NCBI GenBank assembly: GCA_036426205.1
Contig: CM071579.1
Coordinates: 14,439,122 to 14,503,121, forward strand
Direction: 5' to 3'
Source: Ascaphus truei
Taxonomy: Eukaryota > Chordata > Amphibia > Anura > Ascaphidae
Length of the DNA stretch: 64,000 bases
This document shows, piece after piece, positions 1 through 11,900 of the stretch; position 1 is the stretch's first letter; each line of letters starts with the position of its first letter. The translations under genes and the position numbers were made by a program. Under the pieces are notes generated by a model that did no database searches, had not been told where the DNA came from, and worked only from the letters and a program-made list of their open reading frames with translations.

Positions 1-9
1 TAGGACCTG

Positions 10-117
10 CATACTGGTCATGCCGTGATGTGGCTACATACTGGTCATGCCGTGATGTGGCTACATACTGGTCATGCCGTGATGTGGCTACATACTGGTC
101 ATGCTGTGATGTGGCTG
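10..117. repeat. 27-bp tandem repeat, four copies
   Basis: Four head-to-tail copies of a 27-bp unit starting CATACTGGTCATG at 10, 37, 64 and 91. The first three are nearly identical and the fourth differs at a few bases. There are no spacers, so it is a short minisatellite and not a CRISPR array. Confidence 0.95.
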
Positions 118-2230
118 CAGGCTTATAATGCTTTGGTCAAAGGGTTTAACTAAATGACCTTTACTCATGAGAATACTAACATTGAAGTATTTAACTATGT
201 GTTTTGTCACATTGGATGTAGCATTGGGTATCTTTATTCATCAGGTCAGATAAACAAGCATGTGCAGGCTCTTCTTAGAGAGGGGATTAGCTCTGAAGAT
301 AATAAATCCCCCATATCACTGCTGTGAATGAGCTGGTCATTATGAAAACATCATATAGAAGACCCAGCCCTGCTCTGTGCATCACAACACCAGGATGGTC
401 AACACACAAATTATTTGCCTCTGTACTCAATTTGTGCTGCTCAGATAAGGACAATAAGGTAGGACACCATCCCAGGACCTTAACTTGACATTTTGCACCT
501 TGAAGCAAATTTACTATGTATAAAAAGTGTGACCCCTTCTGATTCTGAAATTGGCTTACATTTCATAAAAGGTGCTATTCAATAAGATATCTTCCAGCTC
601 TTAAAGGCATCATATGACCCAGTTCAATGTCATAAAGTGTATTGTGGAATAGTAACTACGGGCCATAATCTTTACCTTAGAACCTTCTTATAATCAGCAA
701 AAGTATGTGCCCGGTGCTAGCATACGACACATACTACCTCGATGTGGCTTATCTACCTCTATACACCAATCCCTGTAAAACTATTGTGCTTACAGTAAAT
801 ACAGTTTGGGAATCAGAAGTGCAACTATCTCCAAACCTATCTAAGACAAACACACATTGGTGGTTAGACAGAACAGGTGACAGACCTCCATGCCAATTAC
901 AATAGGGCAAATAGAGGTGGATAGTTGGAATCTGTTCAGTTTGTCTCCACTTGGGAGTTTCTCCAAAAACTCATTACAAGAGATTATAAATGGGTGGTTA
1001 AATGCTGGAAATCTCTATGTACCCAAGACTCCAGATAACAGCTTCTACAGAATGTGTCTATACGTCACCATTTCAAATGGAATTCATTTTTCACTGTAAG
1101 AATTCCCTACCTGTGATCTGAGCAGTATGTTATGGTCCAGTGGTAGTTCTTAAGCCATTTGAAATAGATTAACCAGCTCTCTCCTGCAATATGTGGCTTT
1201 TCTATATGTATAAATATAGGGATCAAAAGAACTAATTAAGTGTGCTGGCTTTAGTCTCAACACAGCTATTTACATAGGAATTGTCCACAATAAGGACAAG
1301 AGAACCAGTGTTACAGTAAGTAATCCAGCAACAAAATGTTCCATTGTCCTATCTTTCCTACCCGGTCCTATAGGTGAAAGCTTGTACATATTTTTATCTA
1401 TGAGTGAAAGGATACAATGTTAGCAGCACTAAGCAAAATGTGTCAAGAATATGTTTATAAACTTGTCAGGATTGAAATAGTTTAATATAGTATCTGACAA
1501 GCTATTTAGTTTGTATGCTTGATGCACTGCCACAGTCCCCCTGTTTCAGTATCCCACCTCTCTCACTCCGATTGTCACCTGATCTCGTCAGACAGCCCAG
1601 CCAGGAGAGTCTTCTTCTCAGACAAGACTGATGGCTTCTGGGGTACTTTTTGTATGTGGGAGACATGCTCCCCTCCCGCACTCTGCCTGTACACATGTAC
1701 TTTATACATAGGGGAGGCTGGCAGGGCAGCAACTGGAAGGGGAGCCTAGCCCTGTACTGTGTAAAGCATCAGTAGACAGCACTGCCACTGTGATATCTCT
1801 CAGCAATGCTAAATTCCCAAATTCAAAAAGACAAGAAGAATAATGGAATCCTTTGCATCAGAATAGGAGTGTGTTCTTCACAGATAATTCCTTGCCAATT
1901 ACAGCTGGTGAGGTTATGGTGGGGTCCCTGGGAGCAGCAACAGACTCTGCCAATCTTACTGGAAATATCTCAACCCTTTCACTGCTACAGACAAGTGAAG
2001 CATAGGAATACCATGGAAACACAATGTAATATGCAATAACACAGCTTTTGTTGTCTGTTCCATATGGACATTTCCACCAAGATTACACACAAAAAACACC
2101 TGTTTTTTGTTTTCTACAAAGGATACAAGCATAGAATTTGACAGCAGATATGACCAACTTGGCCCATTTGGAAACCTGAGATCCAACTATATCGTTTGGT
2201 TTCTTTCATTTTTGGGATCCCCTGTGTCTA
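118..2230. other. No gene recognised
   Basis: AT-rich DNA with only short scattered reading frames (up to about 77 codons) that show no recognisable domain, conservation pattern or splice architecture. I see no clear repeat structure. It is probably intergenic or intronic host DNA. Confidence 0.6.
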
Positions 2231-2420
2231 AGGCTTTGTCCATAGTGCAGGATATGGTGCGAGCTACTAGGACGCCAATGCATATGTGCATAGTGCACGC
2301 ACATGCGCTACAGGGAGAGCGGCGTGCGCTTCGCAATACAAACAAGTTTGTATTTGCAGCGCGGCGCCGGGTGGAGGAAGAAGCGCGGAAGCTAGCGCGT
2401 TCCACTATGGACGCGACCTA
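2231..2420. mobile_element. Foldback MITE with AGGC..GTCCATAGTG terminal inverted repeats
   Basis: The left end (2231-2247) and right end (2403-2420) are imperfect inverted repeats sharing GTCCATAGTG. The centre holds a near-perfect palindrome (AATACAAAC / GTTTGTATT at about 2335-2354). GC content is well above the flanks and there is no coding capacity. The termini resemble those of the element at 49919-50206, so both probably belong to one MITE family. The superfamily is uncertain because the target duplication is too short to call. Confidence 0.65.
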
Positions 2421-3539
2421 ACCCAGGCATTTCTAAAATTCCCTTAAAATTAACCTTTACCCCTCAGTTGGGAGGCTATTCCTTAAATCTACCCCCCTTT
2501 CTGTGAAGAAAAAATGATTCCAATTCCTACTGATCCTCCAGTTGAAGCCCCGTATGGCACAATAAAGTATGAGAGTAGGATGAAAAAGGCAAAGTAGGCA
2601 TACAGTATACCCACACACAGTTTAGTAGAGTAACTGGAACTGGAAGGGCTGCCTGAATGTGCCAGGGTTAGCGCATTAAGTGTTTATATTTGCCCCATAG
2701 TGAAGGTTGCAGAGTGCAGAGAAAGTACTTTCTCACAAAGAGATTCTGTTATCTTGCTCCCATAGCCATCCACCCACCCACCCCTACAGAGACACCCCCC
2801 CCCCCCCCCCTACACACACACATTTAATAAATGCAAACATTTATCTGAAAGAAAACACAGCCGAGAAAAACAGCTTGTTCCCTTCTAGCATTGGGATCTC
2901 ATCCAAGCAGAAGGTTTCAAGCTGTTTCAGAGCCCTTCAGACATGGAGATACATTCTCTTTCAGTTAGGTTACCTCATAACAACTTCCCAGAAACAGATA
3001 CCGAGGTCAGATAAAAACAAAGGATTGCCCACCTAGTCTCTTCATTTTCTCTACTTACGGTAAACCTCTTGCTCAGTGTATCTCTATTTTCTCATAACTT
3101 CTTCTCCTTGTGTCCCAAATATGATATAGGTTCCTTTAGTTTACTCAGTACTTACACCTTCAGCTTCCCCCTGCACCCAAATACCATTTTATTCCCCTTT
3201 AATCTGCCGCCATCCAACTTCAGCACATGATCTCAAATGGTTATTTTTTTCTCTGGAAAACTCTGCTCGAAGCCAATAAAATCCTTGAGGTATTTAAAAG
3301 ACTTCGTCACCGGAGATATCAAAGTTCAACATATCACAGACAACGTTAATGTTACAAATTGTTTGTAGGACCTCCACATGTACCTCTCTCTATCAATATA
3401 TTTATAACCCATTCCAAAATGAATGTACCTCTATCTAAAAGGCTTTAAGAGCCCCACATTAAAGTATTTGGTGACCACTGCATGGGAAAAACCATCCTAT
3501 CCTCCTTTTTGTCTCAACACTAACACAAACGCAAAGGCG
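2421..3539. other. No gene; one poly-C/CA tract
   Basis: No convincing coding sequence. A run of 16 C residues followed by a short CA repeat lies at 2795-2822. A 109-codon frame crosses that tract and is composition-driven. The rest looks like unique non-coding DNA. Confidence 0.6.
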
Positions 3540-4013
3540 GACGCCATCGTGGAGGCCCATGACGGTAGATCAGATGGATCCTCATTGCTAAGTCGGCTAC
3601 TCCGAACACTGGAGTACTCGGCCGGTACCTCAACAAGTGCACCAACAGTTCACGGGGTAGCGCTACTCCCTACACTTTTGGGTGGGCTGGACATTGGGAA
3701 AGGGACATCGGGGTATGGTACTTTGGGACACTCACTGGTGGTGTTGGGCGGGGTGTTCACTATACTGTGTGGTGGTGTTATGTTATATGTGCCGTCAGTA
3801 AAGGTTGTTATTATATACCGTGTGTTTACTATTACTATTGGATCCTGTGTGGAGCTCCTCCCACTACGCTGGGATCCCTCGCAGGTGGAGGAGCTGCACA
3901 AAGATGATAATTATACCACCCCAGGCTCCCCGTGGTGGAGGCTTGGGCCCTCTGTGAGCCAACAGGTAACGGCAGCACCGGTAGTCTCTCTATTTAGGGG
4001 AAAGGGGGCTACA
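3540..4013 (+). repeat. LTR-like interspersed repeat, copy 1
   Basis: This segment matches the minus strand of 11308-11900. Shared blocks include a GGTACCT..GTGCACCAACAGT stretch, a GGATCC..GCAGGTGGAGG..GCTGC stretch, a GTGG.GGAGGCT..CTCTGTGAG stretch, and a common end at GGGGCTACA. An open frame of 214 codons (3423-4067) overlaps it, but because the sequence is repeated elsewhere in the opposite orientation without an equivalent frame, I do not call a gene. The ..CTACA end is compatible with an LTR end; this is inference. Confidence 0.5.
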
Positions 4014-4129
4014 CATGTCATAGGGTTCCTGAGAGGGAAAGTAAATATGTTTGTGAGACTGGTGTAGACATAAGTGTTGTCATGGTTAATTAAATGCATA
4101 CTTGAAGAGGAATAGTCTGCAGTGTGTGT

Positions 4130-4459
4130 CCTGTGTTCTCAGGAGCAGGGTGCTGTGTGTCCTGTTCTCTCAGGAGCAGGGTGCTGTGTGGGTCAGGAGC
4201 AGTGTGTGTGTCTCCTGTGCTCTCTGGAGCCGGGTGCTGTGTGTGTGTGTGTCCTGTGCTCTCAGGAGCAGGGTGCTGTGTGTGTTTTGTGTCCTCAGGA
4301 GCCGGGTGCTGTGTGTGTGTGTGTGTCGTATGCTCTCAGGAGCAGGGTGCTGTGTGTTTGTCCTGTACTCTCAGGAGCAGGGTGCTGTATGTGTGAGTGT
4401 CCTGTGCTCTCAGGAGCAGGGTGCTGTGTGTGTTCTGTGCTCTCAGGAGCAGGATGCTA

Positions 4460-4460
<1 letters not shown>
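4130..4460 (+). repeat. Minisatellite of ~33-40 bp units
   Basis: About nine degenerate copies of a unit containing CTCAGGAGCAGGGTGCTGTG followed by a variable (TG)n stretch. Reading frames of 90-154 codons across it in several frames are repeat artefacts rich in Cys, Val and Ser. Confidence 0.9.
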
Positions 4461-4507
<47 letters not shown>

Positions 4508-4509
4508 AG

Positions 4510-4564
<55 letters not shown>
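4461..4564 (+). repeat. (GT)n microsatellite
   Basis: About 100 bp of almost pure GT dinucleotide, interrupted once near 4499-4510 by GGGTGGGTGAG. It directly follows the minisatellite at 4130-4460 and probably grew from its internal TG runs. Confidence 0.97.
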
Positions 4565-4568
<4 letters not shown>

Positions 4569-5412
4569 CACATTGCACGGCATGTAATACACACTTTACT
4601 GCATGTAAGGCACATAGCACTGCATATAATACACATTTCACTGCATACATATACAGTTCGCTGAGTATATCTGCTTGGGGCTCACTGCTGTGCGCAGTGT
4701 GGCAGAAACATGTCACTTTGTTACTGGGAGTTCACATGAAAGCAGATCCCACACTGCCAGGTTGATCTGTGTATTGTGCAGCCTGTGAGGTGTCAACAAT
4801 TGAACTGCTCTACAGAAAAAGAAGCCGGGTGTTAACCCCTTCACTGGCCGAGGTGCCATGCATTGGTATGGTTTTTTTTTTAAAATGCGCATTGCTTGAA
4901 CATGCTGCTACATAAAGCGATATTGTGTATCCCTGCAACATCCAGCTATCAAAGGTTGTTTCATTTCGACCTATGAGACCTTAATGACGCTCTCCAAACC
5001 TTATGGGACATATTTTCTTGACCTTTGAGCCTGCGAGGAAGCTCCCCTCCCCCAACCCACAACAAAGGTCTGGAGGTACAAAGGCCACAGCTTTATTTAC
5101 ACAAATAAACCCTGTTAAGTGCCAACCCGGCCAGCGTGCTCTCCCCCCGGGTAAAGGCCGATGGCACCCCAACCATGGCCCCAAGGACCCGCCAAGCCGT
5201 GCGCCCGATGGCCCGGCCGTTAAGCGAGGGCCTAGGGAATCACGCACAATGAGCCCTGCCCACTCGCTACCCCACCAACCACCACAAGGCTTTAGGAGTT
5301 ATCTGCACCATAGAGCCCCCGCCGGCCAGGTTAACGCACACCTATCCCCCACCAACAGCCGCTGTGACGTAGGCAACACATGCGATGGAATGCCCACCTC
5401 AAACATGGCAGA
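4565..5412. other. No gene recognised
   Basis: Contains a GC-rich stretch (about 5030-5360) preceded by AATAAA-like and TTTATTTAC sequence, with short overlapping frames on both strands. None shows a recognisable domain. It may be an old repeat, but I cannot name one. Confidence 0.5.
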
Positions 5413-5670
5413 CATAGTTACATAGTTACATAGTTACATTAGATGAGTTTGAAAAGACATATGTCCATCAAGTTAAACCTACAGGGTATGCTAAATGTAG
5501 ACAGATGCTTTATCCTGTATCACTTGCTGTATTTTGACCCAGAGGAAGGCAAACAATAACCCCAGTGATAGAACCTCCAATAACCTCTCATACGGGGAAA
5601 ATTAACTCCTTCCTGAATTACAAGAATTGGCAATCGGATTACTCCCTGGGTCAACCTCCTTCCCATGTAT
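5413..5670 (+). repeat. Dispersed repeat beginning with (CATAGTTA)n
   Basis: Starts with repeated CATAGTTA motifs and continues with a block containing AAGACATATGTCCATCAAGTT and ending near CCCTGGGTCAACC. A shortened relative (AAGACACATGTCC and nearby TTACATAGTT) occurs around 52000-52190. This matches the general appearance of an abundant frog interspersed repeat. I recall it as such but cannot assign a class. Confidence 0.5.
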
Positions 5671-5763
5671 ACTTATTTTTGAAAAGGAAGAAAATGCAAC
5701 ATAATGTGCAATATATTATACCATTGTCATGGTATTTCACAAACAAAGGGGCGGGTGGGCGGG

Positions 5764-5814
5764 AACTTCTTTCCAGGGAGCAGACTGCCTTCCTTCCCCT
5801 GCGCTCCTTTGAAT
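5764..5814 (+). repeat. 51-bp direct repeat, copy 1
   Basis: Starts AACTTCTTTCCAGGGAGCAG and ends CTCCTTTGAAT. It is matched with only a few differences by 6480-6530. The two copies bracket the region holding the CATCACC minisatellite. Confidence 0.85.
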
Positions 5815-6184
5815 TGAGGAAAGAAATGAACCCACTGAACACTACAAGTTCAGCCACCCCTGCTAGTATACACAGCACAGCACAGCATTCATTATGGTTC
5901 TAATAATACACTTAATACAACCAGCACTAGAAATCAACCAGTCTCACAGTTCAGCGCCTCCCTACACCCGTGTAGTAGGGATAATATCTCCACATACGCC
6001 CCTGCCCACATCTTTCCCTTTTTTTCTGCTAACAAGTGAAAACCCCAAGGCTTCCAGCACGGCTTTTACAATGGCAGCCACACCCATCCCGCGACACCCC
6101 CAACAGCACCCACAGGCCCACTGCGTTCTTGCTGCCATGTGGATCTCTGGCTGCACTGCCCAGGTGCGCCACTTGCCTCCGCTC

Positions 6185-6420
6185 TCGGGTCATCTGACCC
6201 ACCACCTGCACCACCTTCACCAGCTGCATCACCCTCACAACCTGCATCACCCTCACCACCTCCTGCAAGCATATCTACAACCTTTTTCAAGACCACCAGC
6301 ATCACTCTATGCATCACCTTCACCACCTCCTTCAAGCAGATCTACAAGCTGATGCAAGACCTCCTGCATCACTCTGCATCACCTTCACCACCTCCTTCAA
6401 GCAGATCTCCAAGCTGTTGC
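6185..6420 (+). repeat. CAC/CATCACC-rich minisatellite
   Basis: Degenerate repeats of CATCACC..TTCACCACCTC with a longer imperfect unit (about 60 bp, containing TTCAAGCAGATCT) near 6270-6415. His/Pro-rich and Val-rich frames on the two strands are by-products of the repeat. Confidence 0.8.
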
Positions 6421-6479
6421 TGAAGCCACCCAGCCTCTGTTTGCAGCCTGTCCAACAGCTCCGGCACGGCAGCCATTGT

Positions 6480-6530
6480 AACTTCTTTTCAGGGAGCAGA
6501 CTGCCTTCGTTCTCCTGCGCTCCTTTGAAT
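6480..6530 (+). repeat. 51-bp direct repeat, copy 2
   Basis: Near-identical to 5764-5814, in the same orientation and 716 bp downstream. This could reflect a local segmental duplication or the ends of an unidentified insertion. Confidence 0.85.
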
Positions 6531-9370
6531 ACCCCTAGCGCCACCACCCCCATGACACTGGGGAGGGAAACAGCATGCAATCCAGCCAAGCTGGAGGGGA
6601 GAGGGGAAGCAGCACATGGACCGGCACCAAAGGTGATGAGAAGGGGGAAGAGAGGGGAGCCTAGCCCCTGCGGTCAGGTGCCCCGTCGCCGAGGGGCTCC
6701 AGGCTGCTAAACAGTGTAACTCCATAAGACACCTTAACTATCAGCACGACTTAATAAATATAGCCCGTTACGGCCCATTCAAGTAATTGGTCTATAAGGT
6801 GTTTTCTGGCATTAAAGGTGTCTATGGTTTAACACTACTTAGTAAATATGGCCCTAACTGCCCACTTTCTATGTCCCTCCAAACTCCAGCCACGCTAGTC
6901 TCCTGCTTTGAAGAAGGACTCTACTGTTCGTTCCTACTGTGACTCAAATCAGGCATCAAACAAGCTGGCCAGGATGGAATATTTCTGTTGACTGTGGAAG
7001 CTTTTGACAGCTGGAATATGTGTAGCTATTCTCTATAACAGCATACATTGTAGCAAGTCTATTTTCAGGGGACTTATTTCCCGTCCTTAATAACAATGCA
7101 GAGAGCTGCTGTCAATGCTGATTCTCTAACGGTTCTTCGTTCACTTATTTCCCTGCTTCCCTCATCTTTTTGTTAGCGACACAATTGTAGACTGTTTGTT
7201 GTGGAACAGAAAAAAATTCAATTCAGCAGCATTGGTGCCCAGAGACTGGTGGTGGTATTTGCAAAGATGTTTCAGCTTACTATGGAAAAGGCTTGTGCAG
7301 ACTGTCAGCAATTTGAGGGGGTTTTGCCTGAATGCAGTGCCGGAATATTTCAATAATGTTACTATTTAACGGATTCCACAAGGTGGATTGCAGTCTACGA
7401 AGAATGTACAATGTACAGGCCCAGAGAATCCTCCCTGTAACAGGTCTTATAATCGAATAGTTGGTGCATGGAGCACTCAGAGAGAGAGAGTGACTTTCCC
7501 ACGGAGCCAACATTAGGGCTGGAACTGGATTCTCACACTTCAAAACCAGTCCCGCTCATTCTCCATAAATAAAGACTGGTTCCATATAACTCAGGTTGCT
7601 GGGTCCAGGGACCTGGAGAGAGCAGACATGATTAAGATGCAACCAATGACCAACACACGCATTCAATGTTCCTGGTGCATTATCAGCGTGTCGATAATAC
7701 CCAATGGGCGACCACCAGTGGAAACTGAACTGATGACGCTAGTATATGTGAGGCCTTCTAAGAAGCCTATTTAGACAAGGCTTTAACATGTGGGGAAGTT
7801 AATAGTGTCCATGAAGCCATTCACCCGTAGTAACTACTTTGTTACCACAATTAATCAATGGCCTCTGGCAGTGGAGGAGTAGAAGGGAATATTCAAGCAG
7901 GTTGGGATCTATCAATGATCATAATATCCTAAGGTAGACTGTATGGATCATTTAGTATGTGTCCAAGTGGCCACCTTGATCATCTGGCCCAGTCATGCGG
8001 TTCTAACATTCCGAATTAAGGTGCGTGAGAAAGAGACTCCACAAACTGGCAGGAACCACCGTTGGGCAGACTCACCCAATACATAGTCAAGTCACACCTT
8101 GTGAGTGGTAATAGGAGTGCTGTTGGGGTATGACCTTGTCTATCAGAGCAGGTCAAATATACCAAAGCAAATCCCTCTATATCCTCACTTTCCAATGCTT
8201 AATAATACCTGTACTTGAAAGCTGCAATACACCTATAATGAACACTTTCTTGTCTCTTAAAATCTGTTACTAAAGCTGCCCTCTACTTGCAAAATATGAA
8301 AGGATTAATGATATAATATTGCAGGCTTATAGAACATGTTGAATAGATTGAAGAGACAGGAAATGTGGATCTATAGAGATGTTCATTGGGATTCTTTACT
8401 TTGTCTCTTTCATCTTACAGCCAAAGTGATCAAAGTGTGATGCGGAGGATAGCATACTATTACTTATTGACAGCAAAAAACCACAAGATCACAAGGCTTT
8501 TATACGTCTTGTATATCTTTAACTCTTTCTAACGTTTCATTTAAATAGTGGTTTAGTTACATAGTTTGGCAAAAGTATTATAAACTTGCCCAACATGGCA
8601 AGGTCCCCCCGGGTCAGGCAAGCCCTAACTTCTCATTGAATTATTGTTACCATGTCCTCTAAGCTGAATTCCTCCGCTTATCTCTTTCATTTTCATGCAG
8701 GAATACTCTCTAAATTGTAAGCACTAAAAAAAAACTTTTATATTTTGCCATTAGTAAATCCCGATAGTTGGTCGATGGGGATCTCCATTGGAAGGTGATT
8801 TTTCAAAAAATACTAGTTGGATGTGTTTTGGTAATCTCACGCAGTACATATAACACGAATGCAGGGACCACTCTCTTTGGACTCCATTTTTTTTCATGTG
8901 TTTATCTTGTGTTTTTGGGTTTTTTTTTTTTACTTTTAGCTTTTGTGGTCACACTTCAATAGCCCTCCTGTAAAACATTATAAAAACAATTGCAAGTACT
9001 ATATGTACTCGGTGAGCTCATAATAACACATTGAACTACACTTATTGATAAGCCTAAACTTGCACTTTTTCTTTCAAGATCTGCATAAATATATCATAAT
9101 CCTGCTGTCCAAAGACCGTAATCCCCCCCCCATTTAAAAGGATTATGCTCCAGAACCGTAGTGCTGCTTTTTTATCAGCATTTTATTCACTGCCTGAAGT
9201 CATCCACTGTAATAAGAGGGTGATTTCAAATTCCCTAACCCCCCCCCAAAATTCTGCCCAGTTTTCTGGGTGAACTGTAGTAAAGTGACCATTCTGTTCC
9301 ACTGACCTTCCCAAAGCAGGTTTCTGTATGGAAAAAGAACGGGGAGTCCTGCACTGCGCATTTGCCTATT
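6531..9370. other. No gene recognised
   Basis: 2.8 kb of mostly AT-rich DNA without a convincing frame. Near 6717-6855 two similar blocks containing TTA.TAAATAT.GCCC suggest a degraded dispersed repeat. Homopolymer runs occur at 8725-8735, 8890 and 8920-8930 (A or T) and at 9121-9130 and 9240-9247 (C). Confidence 0.6.
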
Positions 9371-9378
9371 CTGTATAT

Positions 9379-9573
9379 CAGGGGGTCTCAACTTCAGTCC
9401 TCACGACCCCTCCAACAGGTAATTTTTCAGGATATCCCTGCTGCAGCACAGATAGCTCAATTGGTGGCTCCCTGCTTCAGCACAGGTGGCTCAATCAGTG
9501 ATTGAGCCACCTGTGCTGAAGCAGGGATATCCTTAAAACCTGACCGGTTGGAGGGTCTTGAGGACTGGAGTTG
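9379..9573. mobile_element. hAT-type palindromic MITE with 8-bp target duplication
   Basis: A 195-bp foldback: the left arm begins CAGGGGGTCTCAACTTCAGT and the right arm ends ..TTGAGGACTGGAGTTG. The centre is an inverted repeat around CTTCAGCACAGGTGGCTCAATCA. It is flanked by a perfect 8-bp direct repeat CTGTATAT (9371-9378 and 9574-9581). Eight-base duplications and CAG..CTG termini are hallmarks of hAT transposons. The right terminus has lost its last bases. Relatives lie at 10409, 12467, 26568, 32103 and 32758. Confidence 0.9.
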
Positions 9574-9717
9574 CTGTATATGAATCAGGAGACTCAGGAT
9601 GACTGGCAAAAGGGAGACTCAGGAGGCCTCTTGTACTTCTTACTGTTTATAGCTGGACAGGGTGTCCATGGATGAGTCTGAATGTCAAGCTTGTCCCTGT
9701 AAGGGGCGTGTGTTACA

Positions 9718-10065
9718 CAGCGCTGCGCAATCTTTTCTACTCGCGCCCCCCCCCCCCCTCCCGCTTCCCTCTTTGCTCGCCCCCCCCCCCCCCTCTCTTA
9801 CCTTCTCTTCGGCTCCCGGTATCAAATGACGCCGCGGGGTCACGTTGCCATGCCAACGTGATGTCACATGACCCCGCGGCGTCATTTGACGCCACACTGC
9901 CATGGCGACGTGTCGCTGAAGAGAAGGTAAGTGAAGTTGCAGAGGCCTCACGCGATCCCCCGGAATTCATTTAAATGCCTCGGGGGAAGAGCGCGGGACC
10001 CCTGCAACCGCCCGCGCCCCCCCCCCCCCAGAATAATCTTCACCCCCCCAGTTTGCGCAACGCTG
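9718..10065. mobile_element. hAT-like MITE with CAG.G.TGCGCAA termini
   Basis: 348 bp. Termini CAGCGCTGCGCAA (left) and TTGCGCAACGCTG (right) are inverted repeats. The centre carries a long palindrome (ATGACGCCGCGGGGTCA.. / ..TGACCCCGCGGCGTCAT, about 9826-9890). Flanks TGTTACA and TGTTAGCA look like a slightly decayed 8-bp target duplication. It contains long C runs. Relatives are at 16756-17054 and 54973-55175. No coding capacity. Confidence 0.75.
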
Positions 10066-10408
10066 TGTTAGCAGATGACACCTGCTTATCATTATCTGCA
10101 ATAAGACTGGGACGCGGCTGGAGCCAAGGAGCAGTCACTCAGCTCCAGATGGAATTCAAAGGGATCTGATTAGGCAGAGACAGAGGAGAGAATGGAGTGA
10201 TAATTATACATTAGAGGAGGGAGGATGTTCCCTCTGCAAAGCTGCAGCCTCAGGATAAAGCCCTGGCTGGAATACAGTTCGTGCTATGCACAAAGTAAGC
10301 TTTAACACGTTCATTACTTACGACTTTTGCAGTGTGTGCCCGGCCTCATTTCATACTCACTGGGGAATGCGCCTCACTCATTGGAAGTAAGTCTCGGAGA
10401 TTATCGAT

Positions 10409-10568
10409 CAAGGGCGTCCAACTCCAGTCCTCAAGGGCCAGCATCAGGTCAGGTTTTCAGGATATCCCTGCTTCAGCACAGGTGGCTCAATCAGTGGCTC
10501 AGTCTTCCACTGAGTCACTGCCTGTGCTGAAGCAGTGATAACTTGAAGACTGGAGTTGGCCACCTCTG
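10409..10568. mobile_element. hAT-type palindromic MITE, diverged copy
   Basis: Same family as 9379-9573: CCAACTCCAGTCCTCAAGG on the left, CAGGATATCCCTGCTTCAGC in the middle and GACTGGAGTTGG on the right, in foldback arrangement. No clean target duplication is visible. Confidence 0.8.
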
Positions 10569-11307
10569 CTCTAAATACAATGGGCTTTTAGATCTCACTT
10601 GAGCCTCACTCATTGGAGGGCAATTTCATGTCACTGAAGTCAGGCTTCTCCTATGTGGTTGTCATCCATGTGGGACTGGGTAAACCTGTCCCTGGCTGTA
10701 ATCTTTATTATTACTAGGATAAGATGAGAGTTCTAGATTGACCAGCATTTCATTATCTTTGGGTAGAGCTGTAGTCACTTTGCTTTTCTGACCATCAGCT
10801 TCTCCTGACCTGGTCAAGAAGACACGGCTCGCTCGTGTTTCTCTGTACGAGTTCTGCGCAATCCCGAGGTCTATGTCCCTGCTAAATTGTGCAAGGGTCG
10901 GACGGCGTCCACTTCCACAATTTGGTGGTTTAATAATCCCGGGTGCTGCGGGTGAATAGGAAGCCGTGACATCATCCCTTGTGACTTCCTATTGTGTCAT
11001 GTGACGCGGGAGCTTTAAACTGCAGAGATACCGGCAGCACCTTCGGAAGTATCTCTGGAAGCAGGGGGTCCCCGGAGTTGAAAAGAAAGGGGTTCAGCTT
11101 CTGAGACCCCCTGCTTCCCAACTATTAAAAAAGCATAGTCTCACCAGGAGTGCTCCTTTAAGTCTTTCTTCTCTAAGCAGAAAACTTCAGCCTATCCCGG
11201 GCGTCCTTTCATACTGGATAGTAGTACTTTATATTAGAGCATGTGATATCACTGTGTAAAAGGTGCAATCCACCCTAACTAACGTATTTTATTTTGTTAC
11301 AGGATTA
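10569..11307. other. No gene recognised
   Basis: Non-coding DNA. The part at about 10930-11160 (moderately GC-rich, with inverted AGCAGGGGGTC / GACCCCCTGCT words near 11060 and 11100) looks like a degraded dispersed repeat, but I cannot place its limits. Confidence 0.5.
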
Positions 11308-11900
11308 TGTAGCCCCTTTTCCCTCTAGCATGAAGGGACTGCTGGTGCTGGCGTTACCTCACAGAGAGCTGAGCCTCCGCCACTGGGAGCATGGGTTAAC
11401 AAATATATAAAGTGGCAGCGCCTCCACCTGCACAGGATCCCAATTATATGAGAGAACCCCGAACAGGAACCAATAATAACAGCTCACTGATTATGCAATA
11501 ACCGTTTACTGTCATATAAACTAATCAACACAGAGGATATAATAACTCTACTGGTTACAGCTATCACAGTTATCACAAGCCGCGCAGGGGTTTGTCCCAC
11601 CACCGTGTACCCCACACCGTGTCCACGATACAAGCAGAGTCCCGGGGTCGCCTCACCCTTTGAGTGTCCCCAAAAGATGCCCTCCCTTCTAGGCGTGATC
11701 AGCGCCTTACTGTAGAGTACTGTTGGTGCACGTTTGGTGAACAGGTACCTGCCGGGTGTGTCCACACCCGGGCGCGCAGACAAGGAGAGGGAAAGGGATC
11801 CGCCGATCCTGCGATATCCTCCGCCGGCCGAACACCTCCCACTGAAGTGATCCTTGTGGTGTTATTCGCTCCCTCTCTTCAGTCTGGTCCCAGACTGCAG
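11308..11900 (-). repeat. LTR-like interspersed repeat, copy 2
   Basis: On the minus strand this reads into the same blocks as 3540-4013, ending at GGGGCTACA (plus-strand start TGTAGCCCC at 11308). The minus strand also has TATATAT near 11403. The upstream boundary is not clear and homology weakens beyond about 11800. A TG/CA-type end suggests an LTR, but no partner LTR, primer-binding site or coding region was found, so it may be a solo LTR or another class. Confidence 0.5.

Noticed and set aside
10..117. CRISPR-like array
   Set aside because: Direct tandem copies without spacers, in a eukaryotic repeat landscape.
3423..4067. 214-codon frame as a host gene
   Set aside because: Overlaps a dispersed repeat present in reverse orientation at 11308-11900 where the frame is not kept. 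No known domain, and the frame starts well upstream of the repeat.
4102..4765. Cys/Val-rich frames of 90-154 codons
   Set aside because: Artefacts of the minisatellite and the (GT)n run.
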